Source: Chondrosia reniformis (Eukaryota; Porifera; Demospongiae; Chondrillida; Chondrillidae). Taken from it: a DNA stretch of 64,000 bases. Location: the NCBI GenBank assembly GCA_947172415.1, contig OX359201.1, positions 372,001 to 436,000 of the forward strand. The letters are read 5' to 3'. The first letter of the stretch is position 1; each line of letters starts with the position of its first letter. The translations under genes and the position numbers were made by a program. A model generated the notes under the pieces. The model ran no database searches. It was given only the letters and a program-made list of their open reading frames with translations, and was not told where the DNA came from. Shown here piece by piece: positions 13,301 through 24,500 of this stretch.

Positions 13301-16271
13301 AGGGCAAATATGAGTAAAATTCAAAACTTTCAAAACTCATTGATCATATTTAAGACATATATATTAAACCTTTTATGTAAGGAATGTGAGGTTGGAATAT
13401 ATATTGGTTTTCTCTCTTGTGTCCCTGCTCAGGTGTTGATGTACTTGCTGCTCACATTTGTGGATCACATTATTAATCGAAGGTTGAGATTTGGCTATGA
13501 TATAGGAAAAGGATTTGTGGTGGCCAAAGAGGAAATGTTACTTCAACTTGACAAATTAGACTTTGCGCACAAAGAAGTTGTGAAAGATCTTAAAATGAGA
13601 AGTGAAGTCATTAGGCTTGAAGTTATAAAGAGCTTGGGTCTATTGCGCAAGGAGCATCCTGGTGTTGCACAATCAGTTAAGACACATCAAGCCATCAGAT
13701 CAGTACTGAATCACTGTGATGATACAGTTAGAAAAATGTTGGGCAGTGGTATACTAGACCAGAGTGATGCAGACAAGCTATTCCTGGTACATATACATAT
13801 ACAATATATTTACAAGTAACTCAACCTTACTTGCCTAATGCTTAAAGGCTTATTCTGCATGAATATTTGCATAAAATTCTCAGGAACTGATTCATTTCAT
13901 ATACAGAAGTCAATTGCATATAATTTTCCAAGGCAATACATACAATTAATATAATGTATATCCAGACCAGCATACTATAAATACATATTATATTACCTAT
14001 TGAAATATATGTTTGTTTGTACATACGCATGTGTTTAGGTTTTGGAAGTCAAAATGAAACGTTTGAACCGCACTCCTGCCACTCTGCCATTGCCCAATCC
14101 TGAGGAGATATTACGTAACCTTCCTTGGCTAGATGGTTTGGAGAATGAAATTATTGATGGTGTTGTTCAATGTGCCACTTTGATACAATTTGAACACGGA
14201 GATTCCATTCAGAAGCGTGGGGAGGATGCCACAGCCATATACATCATTGTGTCTGGACTAGTCAAGGTATAAATGCATACATTTTAGTGTACACCTAATA
14301 TGAGGAAATATACATGTGCATAATGTATATAGATACAATTTAGGGCTATATACGTATATACAATATGTAGTATTTATGCTTATTGTGAATGGTCAGCTAG
14401 CCACAGTTATATATACCATCAAATAATCATGATGATGGCATGTACGTATACGTATATAAAGCCCTTAATTTTATTATTAAAGGACCTTTGATTAGTGACA
14501 TCTTATAAATTAACTTTTTTAGATTTTTGAAGAGATTGGTCCATTTTCAGATGAGACGGCCAGCACTAGTGAAAATAGTCTGTCATCACTTAGTGTCAAA
14601 GAAAATGTCCTTGACCTGTATGCTTCTGGCAATGTCCTTGGTGAAGGTGGGCTGCTCAGACAGGAGGCTATCACTGTCAGTGCTTCCTGTGAAACTGATG
14701 TTCAAGTAAGTTTGATTTCAAATATATATATTTAGATTGGAATCAGAGAATCTGTCATATGAAAAATCTAATACACCATTTTCCTACATGCTGTACCTAA
14801 TCTGTAAAAAAGCAATAGGGGAACTAAATCTAGAGAGAGCTTTGGATGAAGATACAGGAGTCTTTTCTTTCTACTTTTCCTCTCATTCATCTTTTTCTTC
14901 TCCACTGGGTCAGACAGCTGTTTCTGGGAATTCCACCCTTCATCAGTGATCCTGGGAGTCTTTGTCTTTTTCTTTATCTTGATCTTCTGTGAATCCTTGC
15001 CTCATATCTAATACATACTGTCGTCTTCTGTCATATCTAATACAAAAAAAGAAAGAAAAGAAAAGACTCCTGTATCTTCATCCAAAGCTCTCTCCAGGTT
15101 TAGTTCCCCCATGGGCTTTTTTACAGGAAAATGGTGTATTTTTCATACTATATATTAGCCTCTGTAGTATGTATTTCATTACAAATTGTGAGTTATTAAT
15201 CTCTACTTAATTAAGTCTGCATGTATCTTTATAATCTTCAGGCTTTCATGATAATGAACTCTGAGTTGGAAGAGATATTGGAGAGGTATCCCATAGTCAA
15301 AGAGGGCCTCTGGAGGGTGTATGGCATACGAGTGGCCCATGATATGCTCCTAGACCAGCCAGAATACCAGGTGCATGGAATGTGCATATATACATATATA
15401 CATATATACATATAGCCAGCTACATATACATATATGTGTGTATAGATAGCCATTTTTATACCATTGAGATATGAAGTTTTGCATAACCTTTGTTTTCAAA
15501 TCCATTACATTATTATAATGATCAATTACTGTATACACTATGTATGTATATATATATATATATTTATTTAGATTACCTTAGTATATTGTAACTTGCACTG
15601 TATATATACTATATTAGGATTGGACTAGGACAAAGATATCCCTTCTCTGTGAAGATTCATTTGTGGTGTATCCTCCGTCTGGCCCTGCACCAACCTTTGA
15701 GATTACGGATCAACTTGAAGCTGTGATAGTGTTATCTGGTAAAGCTCGCTGCATGAGTACCAGGGAAAGGCTTGTGGCCCCCTGTCTTGTTCCAAAGAAT
15801 GTCGACCGCCTACTAATGGATGGCACTGACACAATTCTTCTAGTAATTCCAAAACTTGGAAAGGCAGCAGGGCAGAGAAAGAGTGACCTTGGCAAACTGC
15901 ATGAGGACCCTAAAGTGAAGCAATACCAAAAGCCATACCTGCGGATGCTACACCTGATGAGAATGGTCCTTGGTAACTGTTGTAAGAGAAGGCACAGGAG
16001 TGCCAAAATTGAACCAGAAGATCCTGAAAATGGTGAAAACAAAGACCACCCAGCCAGACCTTCCAACCTAGATGAAAATTTAGAAAACATGCCCAATACT
16101 AGCTTGCAGGCAGCAAAGGGGACAGCCCTTGTAACAGTAGAAGAGCAACTCTCTAAAGTCACTTATCAAGAGGACAAGAAAGATTTGGTAGACTCTTCAG
16201 ATGAAGTGAAATCTTCAAGCTTTGATCTTTCAACCACTACAGGACCACCTGGTACACCAATCAGAAATTAG
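4327..16271 (+). CDS. SLC9C: Sperm-type Na+/H+ exchanger with voltage sensor and CNBD (SLC9C family)
   Basis: Predicted 1,289-residue membrane protein in 16 exons: 4327-4534, 4837-5229, 5589-5705, 6087-6357, 7273-7416, 7641-7824, 8751-9014, 9793-10025, 11810-11870, 12008-12259, 12667-12861, 13433-13786, 14039-14266, 14523-14705, 15242-15370, 15618-16271. All joins keep frame. Residues ~55-460 are an NHE antiporter domain with TDPVAVVALLKELG, EGESLLNDGAAIVLFEVL and WGGLRGAVGLALAL. Residues ~640-780 are a voltage-sensor domain whose S4 has regularly spaced Arg/Lys (FRILRIIRAGRLLK). Residues ~915-1060 are a cyclic-nucleotide-binding domain (GNVLGEGGLLRQEAITVSA). The tail is acidic and Ser/Thr-rich. 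This order is specific to the sperm flagellar exchangers, which raise pH on hyperpolarisation. The phosphate-binding cassette has Glu where many family members have Arg, so ligand binding is uncertain. Confidence 0.94.
5851..5955. repeat. Pyrimidine-rich low-complexity tract
   Basis: About 100 nt of almost pure C/T on the plus strand inside exchanger intron 3, upstream of the exon at 6087. It resembles the longer tract at 59,685-60,090 in the NOS1AP-like gene. Confidence 0.85.
9126..9222 (-). mobile_element. Partial copy of dispersed short element
   Basis: Minus-orientation fragment in exchanger intron 7. It shares the block around CCTATAGGGAACTAAA and AGAGCTTTGGA with the copies at 54,346-54,432, 19,713-19,775 and 57,163-57,215. 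It looks like a subfamily of the element described at 14,758-15,147. Confidence 0.6.
10730..10972 (+). mobile_element. Dispersed short element, one-armed copy
   Basis: A ~240-nt copy in exchanger intron 8. It starts with AAAAAATCTAAGATACCATT, then carries GGGGAACTAAACCTG, a C/T-rich block, TTCTCCACTGGGTCAG and a CATCAGTGATCCTGGGAGTC block. It aligns along the left half of the element at 14,758 but lacks the inverted right arm. Confidence 0.75.
11685..11755. repeat. CCTAGCAAC short repeats
   Basis: Four to five loosely spaced copies of CCTAGCAAC or TAGCAACA in exchanger intron 8, about 55 nt before the exon at 11,810. They share the core of the tandem repeat at 383-611. Confidence 0.7.
14758..15147. 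mobile_element. Fold-back element with ~100-nt inverted arms
   Basis: Non-coding element in exchanger intron 14. The left arm (about 14,759-14,870) begins ATGAAAAATCTAATACACCA, and the right arm (about 15,047-15,147) ends in its near-complement, GTGTATTTTTCAT. The middle holds CCACTGGGTCAGACAGC and ATCAGTGATCCTGGGAGTCT. There is no ORF, so it would have to be mobilised in trans. One-armed or partial relatives occur elsewhere in this window. Confidence 0.8.
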
Positions 16272-16795
16272 TAACAGTAACCTCTCTCAACTTTAAAATT
16301 AATAAACAATATAATTATTATTACAAACAGAATAAATTTATCCATAAATTAATTCATATATATATTACCCTATCATGTTATCATGTTTGTCAACCTCAAA
16401 AATATGTATAAATGGAAGTTGTTTTGCTAAAATATAATTAAAGTTTTATAATTTCCTTCTAATGCCTATAAAGTATGTAGATGTAGGTTATCTTCTTTCA
16501 AAGTGTCATTCATCGTTTACATCTTTGTGGTGCTTATTTGTTCGTTATTAATTGGTACATATTTAGAACAACATACAAATCTCTTGATAGATGTTCGATA
16601 ACGAAAAACTCTAAGGATGGAGAGAAAGAACAGTTCGTTAAAATACATACAGTTTAGTTTACAGGTTGCCTTACAATATATACATATGCATGCACATATG
16701 ATCATATGATGGCATAACTATATATATGTAGACATAATATAATACAATTTCTGTATAATATATATATATATATATATAGACATGCATTGTAGTTC
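16272..16795. other. Convergent intergenic spacer
   Basis: Tail-to-tail gap between the exchanger and the first SRCR gene. A canonical AATAAA at 16,301-16,306 lies 30 nt after the exchanger stop. The remainder is AT-rich with TA dinucleotide runs (about 16,755-16,780). A short open frame here has no support. Confidence 0.6.
16301..16306 (+). terminator. Polyadenylation signal of the exchanger gene
   Basis: AATAAA 30 nt downstream of the TAG stop at 16,269-16,271. Confidence 0.6.
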
Positions 16796-18986
16796 TCACA
16801 GTGTGGCACTAATGAATATCCAAGTGAAGACAAATAAGGTAAATATAATTATTAAACTACTACTTAATGCTATGACAGGAGCTTCTTCATGATCAGTTGG
16901 TCCAGGAGTAATATTTTCTGTAAAAGGTAAAGAGTAATGATAGATCAGCTGAGAAATGCACTACATACTCATGTTAAACTAATTACTGTTTGAACTGTAT
17001 ACACATAGAAAATAGGCGGAGATTTAAAGATCTAAAGTCAATCTTAAAGCTTTGCAATTGATACTAATTATAAACTCACTGATTGTTTTAAATGGTACTG
17101 CTGCACTATATGGTCCCTTATAGAAGTTGGGATACTGGACTGCTACTCTGACAAAGTACTTAGTAACCGGTGCCAATTTCCTGATATCAAATTCATATGC
17201 AGTCTCGAACTCATTTGTCAGTATTATTATTGTTTCATTGTCTCCTCCACCTTCCTTCCAGAAGTTGACGCTGTATCCTATTTGTACATTGTAATACACA
17301 GCTTCAATAGGCATGTTCCATTGGAAGGTGATGGCCATAGCCGTTATTTCATCTACTGTCACATTTTCTGGTGTAGCACCTGAGGAGGATATTAGATGTT
17401 TATCCAACCTTCTCTATTATTATAATACACAGATATAAACACTATAATATTGGTCTAAATATTTATAATACACAAACATGATTGTTAATGATTGATATTG
17501 TTATTAGTCCGGGTGTGCTATATGTTATTGTATATATCTCTCTTAGTGAATCTACTGAAATTTGTAAAAATTCCTCTTCATAGTCAGAACCAACCTGCTA
17601 TTACAGTGGAACCTGCCTAATATGGCATCTATATATGTAGAATATATATATAGGAACCTATGAGTGATTACAGTATTAGAGAGGTACATATTTATTTGGA
17701 TAAACAGAGTTTAAGTGTGTATATAGATATATGCCTCTTATAATGGGTTTGCATATATATCATGTAAGTATTACAGTTACAAAATCACCTTCACAAATTA
17801 CCATAGGTACAAACCCGCCTTCACAAATTTGAGAATCAACAATTTCATCATGTGGACACTCAGTTAGTTTGGACTCATTTCCATTACAGTGAAAATTAAT
17901 TTTTTTAAAGTGACACTCATCGTTCTTCTGAACAAGACTTGTATTGAGACACCTTTTCAGCCCAAGTTGCCGGCACACTACATCTCCATTTTCATTTCCC
18001 CAATCATCGGAACAGATAGTTCCAAAACTGCCATTGTAGTAGTGACTGACAACTCCACTAGTAAAGCTCTCTAGTTTCACCTGATATTCGTCTATAAATA
18101 CGAGCAAATACAAACATTATTGTACAGGTTTACTACGACATCCATATAGATGCATCGATGCCCACAAAGTTAGTTTTAAAATTACTTATTATGTGAACAT
18201 GATTAAATGGGTTCCATCGAATATTTAGGTTCTATACTATAGTACATTTGTATACCACATGAGATACATATTATTTAAAATCAAGCTGTAGCTGATACAC
18301 CAAAATGATAAAGATTAGTAATCATTTCTGATAATTACAAACACGTATTATATAGATCTATGTATGGCAAATAATACACTTAGTCTCACTTGCACAAAAG
18401 ATACCAAATGAATCTTTTAAATCTCCTGTGCTATCACAGCTATGTATGCCTTTTGTATTTAGTTTACAGTCCGTCAGGTACTCCTCACTGCCATCACAGT
18501 CTACGTACGTGTACAAGTAATTCATGTCATGACCACACCCAAACTGCTGGTCTTCACATTTGACGACCTGAGGAGACAGATAGCCGGCGAACCCCAACTG
18601 GAAGCATGCAACCTCAATATCGGACGTAGTAAAACTACTGCCCATTTCGCTAGAGTTCTTGTAACAGAGGGTACCGATTTCTCCTGTTTTTACATCACAC
18701 ATCTCCAATCGACCAGATGACGCATTCCCGTTAACCAGTCTAATTGCTGCGTGCTTTTGTCCCTTCGTACAAGTTGAGGTAGCTCCTGCAATAGAGTAAA
18801 GTTGAACAGCGTAGTAAATTCTGCATACAGGTCGATGAACTGCCTCAGAAATATATTATAGGATATACAACAAACTTGTATGATATTATATATGAGCCCA
18901 AATATGTATTAACCTTCAAATGTCACTTGCGTTGCGAGGATTAAAATAACTTTACTGAACAACGCTAACATTCTACTAATCTTCAT
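16796..18986 (-). CDS. SRCR-SRCR-FN3 surface protein 1, no cytoplasmic tail
   Basis: Predicted 397-residue protein with exons 18986-18914, 18785-18390, 18091-17789, 17379-17080 and 16917-16796. All introns are phase 1. Exon 1 is a signal peptide (MKISRMLALFSKVILILATQ). Exons 2 and 3 are SRCR domains with VACFQLGFAG and VVCRQLGLKR. Exon 4 is an FN3 domain (FQWNMP, YFVRVAV). Exon 5 has a short linker and the hydrophobic stretch VIALSSSLIIIFTLFVFTWI, and ends only a few residues later. With no basic stop-transfer or tail, this C-terminus could be a GPI-attachment signal rather than a transmembrane anchor. Its six neighbours instead carry cytoplasmic tails of about 55-60 residues. SRCR/FN3 proteins usually act in ligand recognition or adhesion; no ligand can be inferred. 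Confidence 0.88.
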
Positions 18987-19464
18987 AAACTTTGTAATAC
19001 AAATTGAAGACTACAGAGATCCTCAGAACAGTCCCTCATGAATATAATTAAAACAGTTTCTCCATCATGAATATCATTATTACCAAGACATTAAATGTAC
19101 AGTCCCTCATGAATATAATTAAAACAGTCCTTCATGAATATGAATATCATTTTATTTGGCCCTCCTGATGCAAATTATGTACTTTTAGTTTCAGTTTAAA
19201 TTACATATTCATGAGTAGATATTATACATAATATATACGTACATGTACAAATGCTGCTGAATTATTGAAGTTCTTAAAGGCATTTTATAATAGTAATTCT
19301 GTAGTTGCAGTATCTCAGATAATAATAATATCAGATGTTTGTATGAATTGTAGCGCATACAGTTTAATATTGTAAACTAATTATAAAATTTGTGGTATCA
19401 TGTTATACATTGCATTGGTCACACTATGTATGTATATATAACACAATGAAGTGGTCAAAAAAGC
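18987..19464. promoter_or_regulatory. Upstream region of SRCR gene 1 with repeated TCATGAATAT
   Basis: About 480 nt between SRCR genes 1 and 2. At 19,027-19,150 the block CCCTCATGAATATAATTAAA occurs twice, and TCATGAATAT occurs at four positions within 120 nt. It sits 40-165 nt upstream of the gene 1 ATG and is a candidate promoter repeat. The rest is AT-rich. Confidence 0.45.
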
Positions 19465-21246
19465 TTAACCCTCTTGAATCAAACGATCACGTTCTCCAAC
19501 TTCCTGTTGTCCTCTATTAATTCTCCTGCAGATCCGTTTGGGATCTCTTCTCTTTCCAAGACAAAGGAGGAGCTCAAGAGAATTGTCATCATTGTTATCG
19601 TCCTTAGTCCTGTAGCACTTCCCATGACAATCACAGCTATTACAGAACAGAGCGATAGTATTTAGTATTATGCATGTGGTAAGCAGCAACTCAATCTCTG
19701 CATGAACATGCACATTTTTTTACATGCTACATCAACTTTAGAGTAAAGGTCTATAGGGAACTATTTCTCCACTGGACATGACATGTGTATTGCTAGAATT
19801 GCTAGGTAGTATATCAATATCATGTTTCAAAGAAGTAAAGAAATAAAGCCTACCAAGTAATGTGCCTGTAACAGTACAGGACACAGCATATGAAAATACA
19901 TGTACAGAGAAGAACTCCGAATCCCCCGACCGATGATCCTATAATTATCCACTTTATATTATCTGCTTTATGATCTACAGCAGTAAAAGATTAATATATA
20001 TTATCATAGTGGAGTGTGGTACATATAATACAGTTCTAGTAATTGATCATGAGACGACTTAAAAATTTATATGGCAATATATTTGGGTTGGAATTAAGTA
20101 ATAATACAAAGCCTTTTTTCAGAATAGAGTAACGCATGACATATATATACAATCCTGTAGGCCAAATAGAGTCTATATAATCCACACCCTAGACCTGTGT
20201 GGAAATGTATTTGTGTACAAATGATGATTTATGTATAAATGCATAAATCAATCCTTGCTAGGATGTTACTTTAGAAATGGGAAACCATTCACATTATGGG
20301 GGCTGAATGTAAACATGCAAATTAATGAATCCTCACATGATGATGTCTTAAAAGACGAATAGTTGCTATTAGGTCCAAGGATGCCATTTGGATTTAACTT
20401 GGCCCTCAACCTGATAATGTATTCTGTGTTCTCACTGAGTTTAGAGAGCGTTAAAGTTGCTGGAGAGGCTGCAGAAGGTGAAGTATAGTTAATTGAACGA
20501 TTGAATATTTTGTTGTGTGATGTGTCATTAAGCTCAAACTGATATCCAGTAATGATCGGATAGTCTGGATCTATTGGCATATCCCACTCCAGTTCTATTG
20601 AGTCAGTATTGGTAGAAACTTGTTTCAAATTAGTGGGAAGAGGTCCTGTTAAAATTAAAATTACATAATAATATTACAGATTACACATATATGTACTCAA
20701 AATGCTCCAGCACCTTCACATATAAGGTGAAGGCCTTGATACCCAGGTGGACATTTAGAAGTAAAATTCCAAGTATAACTGCCGCGACAGTCCCTGACTG
20801 AATCCTCCTTCCCAGTGCAGTTGAAATTAGTGGCGAGGTATTCCTTAGGTTGATACAATGAACCGAAGCCACCTTTCTTAAAGTTTCCTATACCAAGTTC
20901 CCTGCAGGCTACAGTCCCAATGTTTGTCCAAGTATCTTTAAGTAGTTCGTCTTTACTTGAGCTCAAAAGGTAGCAAATCTGGGCCCAGACAGATTCACCG
21001 GGATCGTACATGTACAAGTAGCCCGAAACGCCTTCCTGTTCCTCTTGTGATTCATTATACCGTAACGAAGCCTGCTCCTCAGAAGTTACCGGTAATACTA
21101 CAACAAATTTAACAATACTACAATATAGCTATATACACTAGCTACGCTAGCTAGGTTAGCTTATTTTGACCACTACCTTGTCCGTTCGCTTTTGCTGTTA
21201 GTGTCTCCAAGGCGACAAACCCGAATAGGATGATGAAAATCTTCAT
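19465..21246 (-). CDS. SRCR-FN3 transmembrane receptor 2
   Basis: Predicted 351-residue type I membrane protein with exons 21246-21177, 21097-20714, 20645-20337, 19974-19854 and 19636-19465. The signal peptide is MKIFIILFGFVALETLTA. One SRCR domain follows (VACRELGIGNF, CTGKEDSVRDC, LICEG), preceded by a Glu/Gln-rich linker, then one FN3 domain (LEWDMP, YIIRLRAKL). The transmembrane helix WIIIGSSVGGFGVLLCTCIF continues into a Cys-rich juxtamembrane segment (CCVLYCYR). A ~60-residue tail has an acidic DDNNDD patch and a basic KRRDPKR patch. It has a single SRCR, while its six neighbours have two. The cytoplasmic tail is unlike those of genes 3-7, so signalling partners probably differ. Confidence 0.87.
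19713..19775 (+). mobile_element. Short fragment of dispersed element
   Basis: Contains TTTACATGCTACATCAACTT and CTATAGGGAACTA, in common with 54,346-54,432. It lies in the last intron of SRCR gene 2. Confidence 0.5.
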
Positions 21247-21578
21247 ATATATAGATCGGTAATGGCCCACCATACAGTGATAAAGATCCATTGACTACTA
21301 GTCCTAGGATATACAACAATATAGTCGCTGTGAGATTAAGTGGAAAACTACCTACTTTATAAGTTTCCTTCAAGATTGCTTCCCAAGAGAGATCGCTAAA
21401 TATATCGATATCGTGGAAAAATGAGAGCACTCAAATCGCGATAAGTTATACATAAGATGTATAAAATCCTCCGGTATAAATTATTGTAACATGCAGTTTA
21501 TTCGTACATACTGATTGTAATATCTTCAGCTCTATAATTAGTAGCTAAATGGTGCATCATGGAATAAGTATTTAGCAG
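21247..21578. other. Spacer between SRCR genes 2 and 3
   Basis: About 330 nt holding the promoter of gene 2 and the 3' UTR of gene 3. An 85-codon minus-strand frame (21,173-21,430) overlaps the signal-peptide exon in another frame and is not supported. Confidence 0.5.
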
Positions 21579-24500
21579 TCAGGCATGACCATGCAATTCC
21601 TTTATTTTTTGTTGACCATTTCTCCCAGATAGTCTTTCATATGGGTTGACACAGCACTGTGATGCATCTTTTCTCTTCAGGCAACACTTAAACTTGAGTT
21701 TACAGCATTCATTGTTATTAGTCTGACTATTATATCTCATAATACAGAATCCATTCCTATATGATGTACATGGCAGCTATGATGTGTACTACATGCAGTG
21801 TATATATACAGTTATTACTTTACTTATATATACAGTATTAAAGCACAATTGTGGGCCTAGGTATACTAAATCTTAATATGTAGCTGAATGTATATTTTTA
21901 TGTATATGTGTGTGTGAGTGTAGATGTTCAGGAGAAAATTCTCTATAACTCATACTGCAGTGTAGACGTACCATTTAAATGTACAGCAGCATAATATCAT
22001 TGTTGTACAACAGAAAACAATTAACAGAAAAGATAGAACAACTACCAGTAGCAGCCAAGGATTGACTATAGAGAGAAGAAATGTTAATCACAGACATATA
22101 ATATCATATAATATTCACATATATAATCAGCATAAAAAGTTATATATAGCCTCAGTTTAAATAATCTAAACACTACATATATGCCTCCAAAAGTAGCACT
22201 CACTGCAACAAATCAGTCAAAACTAATTACCTTCAGTCTTTGCTCGAACAGGGTTGCTGTATGGACCAACTGTTCTACCAAACACAGCCGCAACTCGGAA
22301 GGTGTATTCTGTCAGAGGGTATAGATCGGTGACGTTTGCTTTAGGTGATAAATCCGTTGAAGGAGCTGTAAACCTGAAGATTTCTTCAACATTTCCTGCA
22401 ACCTGATACATGATATTGTAGGAGGTGATGACGGGATAATATTGGAGTTGGTTCGACATGTCCCAGGTCAATGTAGCAGTGAAAAACGATATACTGAGGA
22501 GCTTTAGGTTCTGTGGAACAGAGCCTGAATACAACAGGTACAATATATATACGTAGTATATACATTAACAAAATATTTTTTCCTGAGTTTTCTATAAGAT
22601 AATACATATATGTACATGAAATTGTGCATTAATTTTCTTTTCTTTGCCAGTAACTAAGGTCACTTACAGATAGAGAATGTATATAACCTTACCATTACAG
22701 CTGATGCTCACAGCTGTGCCACTATTGCATCCAGTTCCTTTACTCCACTTCTTTTTTGAACATACACTGAATCTCTCTTCATTTCCATTGCAAGTTGCAT
22801 CAGTTATTAGTGTACTAGTGTTGGCACCTACAGGTACGACCTCCACACTATCTGGTCCAGTAGCTCCCAATCCCAGCTGTCTGCATACAACTTGGTTGAT
22901 ATTTTGAAGGTTACTTTGAGCTGTGTTTTCAATGCACACCGCCTCAAATGTTTCCAAAGGAAGGTAATAATAATGCAGTTTTCCTTGAAGATCTGCTTGA
23001 GTTGCTTGCCAAAGGGCAACTTGCAATCTCTCTGACAATAAAGATGTCGATTCAGTAGTGTCATGTAACTTACAATATATAAAGTGATAATGTATATAAT
23101 ATATATATATATTCTTATATATATATATATATACACATAGGAATAAGGAGTGTTATATATTAAGCATGTTTAAATACAATCAAGTACTACACAGTGCAAG
23201 TTACAAATTTATACACGGATGCAAGTGACTCCCAAAATAATCACAATCAGGTATATTAAACGCTACAAGATTTTATAGCCACACTGAAATTCTCAACTGC
23301 TGCATACAGAGTAGTAGTCTCTACAGATCATATAAGGTTAAACACATAGCCTTCCAATTACCTTTTCACACCTTAGTATAGACTGAAGATGCTGCATCTG
23401 CATGTCATTATCAGCAAAAATTCCAGTCTCATGCAGGGGGTCTCAGCCAATAATCACCGCAGATTTGACTTGCCTTGAGTGTGAGCTAGGAGTACCGTTG
23501 GTTGCTTGCATGTATTCACATAAACAACAGGGTGAGAGACGATTTGGTAACTTGCACACAAGGGACATTGTTCATGAAATACATTAAAGGCCCCAGCCTT
23601 TATGTCCCTTGTGTGCAAGTTACCAAATCGTCTCTCACCCTGTTGTTTATGTGAATACATGCAAGCAACCAACGGTACTCCTAGCTCACACTCAATGTGT
23701 GCTATGTGTTTAACCTTATATGATCTGTAGAGAACTACTCTGTATGCAGCAGTTGAGAATTTCAGTGTGGCTATAAAATCTTGTAGCGTTTAATATACCT
23801 GATTGTGATTATTTTGGGAGTCACTTGCATCCGTGTATAAATTTGTAACTTGCACTGTGTAGTACTTGATTGTATTTAAACATGCTTAATATATAACACT
23901 CCTTATTCCTATGTGTATATATATATATATAAGACTTTTAAAATGCTCTAAATGAGGAAATAGGTACACAGGAGCCCATGGATGAATGTGTAGATGAATT
24001 TACTTGCACTGTATATAGAGTGGAATCTCATTATAGTGAAACTCATTATCTCAACTCATCTCAACTCAACTCATGAGCTTGCACGCAGGCATATTTATCC
24101 AAATCCACCCCTACGTATCCAATTACACTCCTGCACACGTACACACATGGATAAGTAATAGAAAACATAAGCAGAGATGACGGAGCTTAAAGTACCACAG
24201 TTTTACTACGGTCGTCTAAACGAATTTCTTTTATTTCTTTACATCAATATATATAGCAACACTTTTGGCTTAAACTTAACATGAACGTATACAAATACGT
24301 TTTATCTAACCTTCGCTACAACTCGCTTATTCGGTAGCTCCTTCTCGTAGGAGAGCGTCGACTTGTTATAGCCGTTCTCGAAAGGATGATCTTCTTTAGC
24401 AACGAGTCGGTGACGTTTACGCAACGTCACATGATTCACAAAATGTGTGTACGGATCGACATACGAAGGTGTTGGTGACGCATTAGAAAAAACATCACCA

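Noticed and set aside
15710-16162. 150-codon minus-strand frame opposite the last exchanger exon
   Set aside because: Antisense shadow of the SLC9C C-terminal exon; no independent evidence.
23402-23672. Matching ORFs on both strands (MYSHKQQGERRFGNLHTRDI)
   Set aside because: The same peptide on both strands is a direct consequence of the inverted-repeat arms, not a gene.
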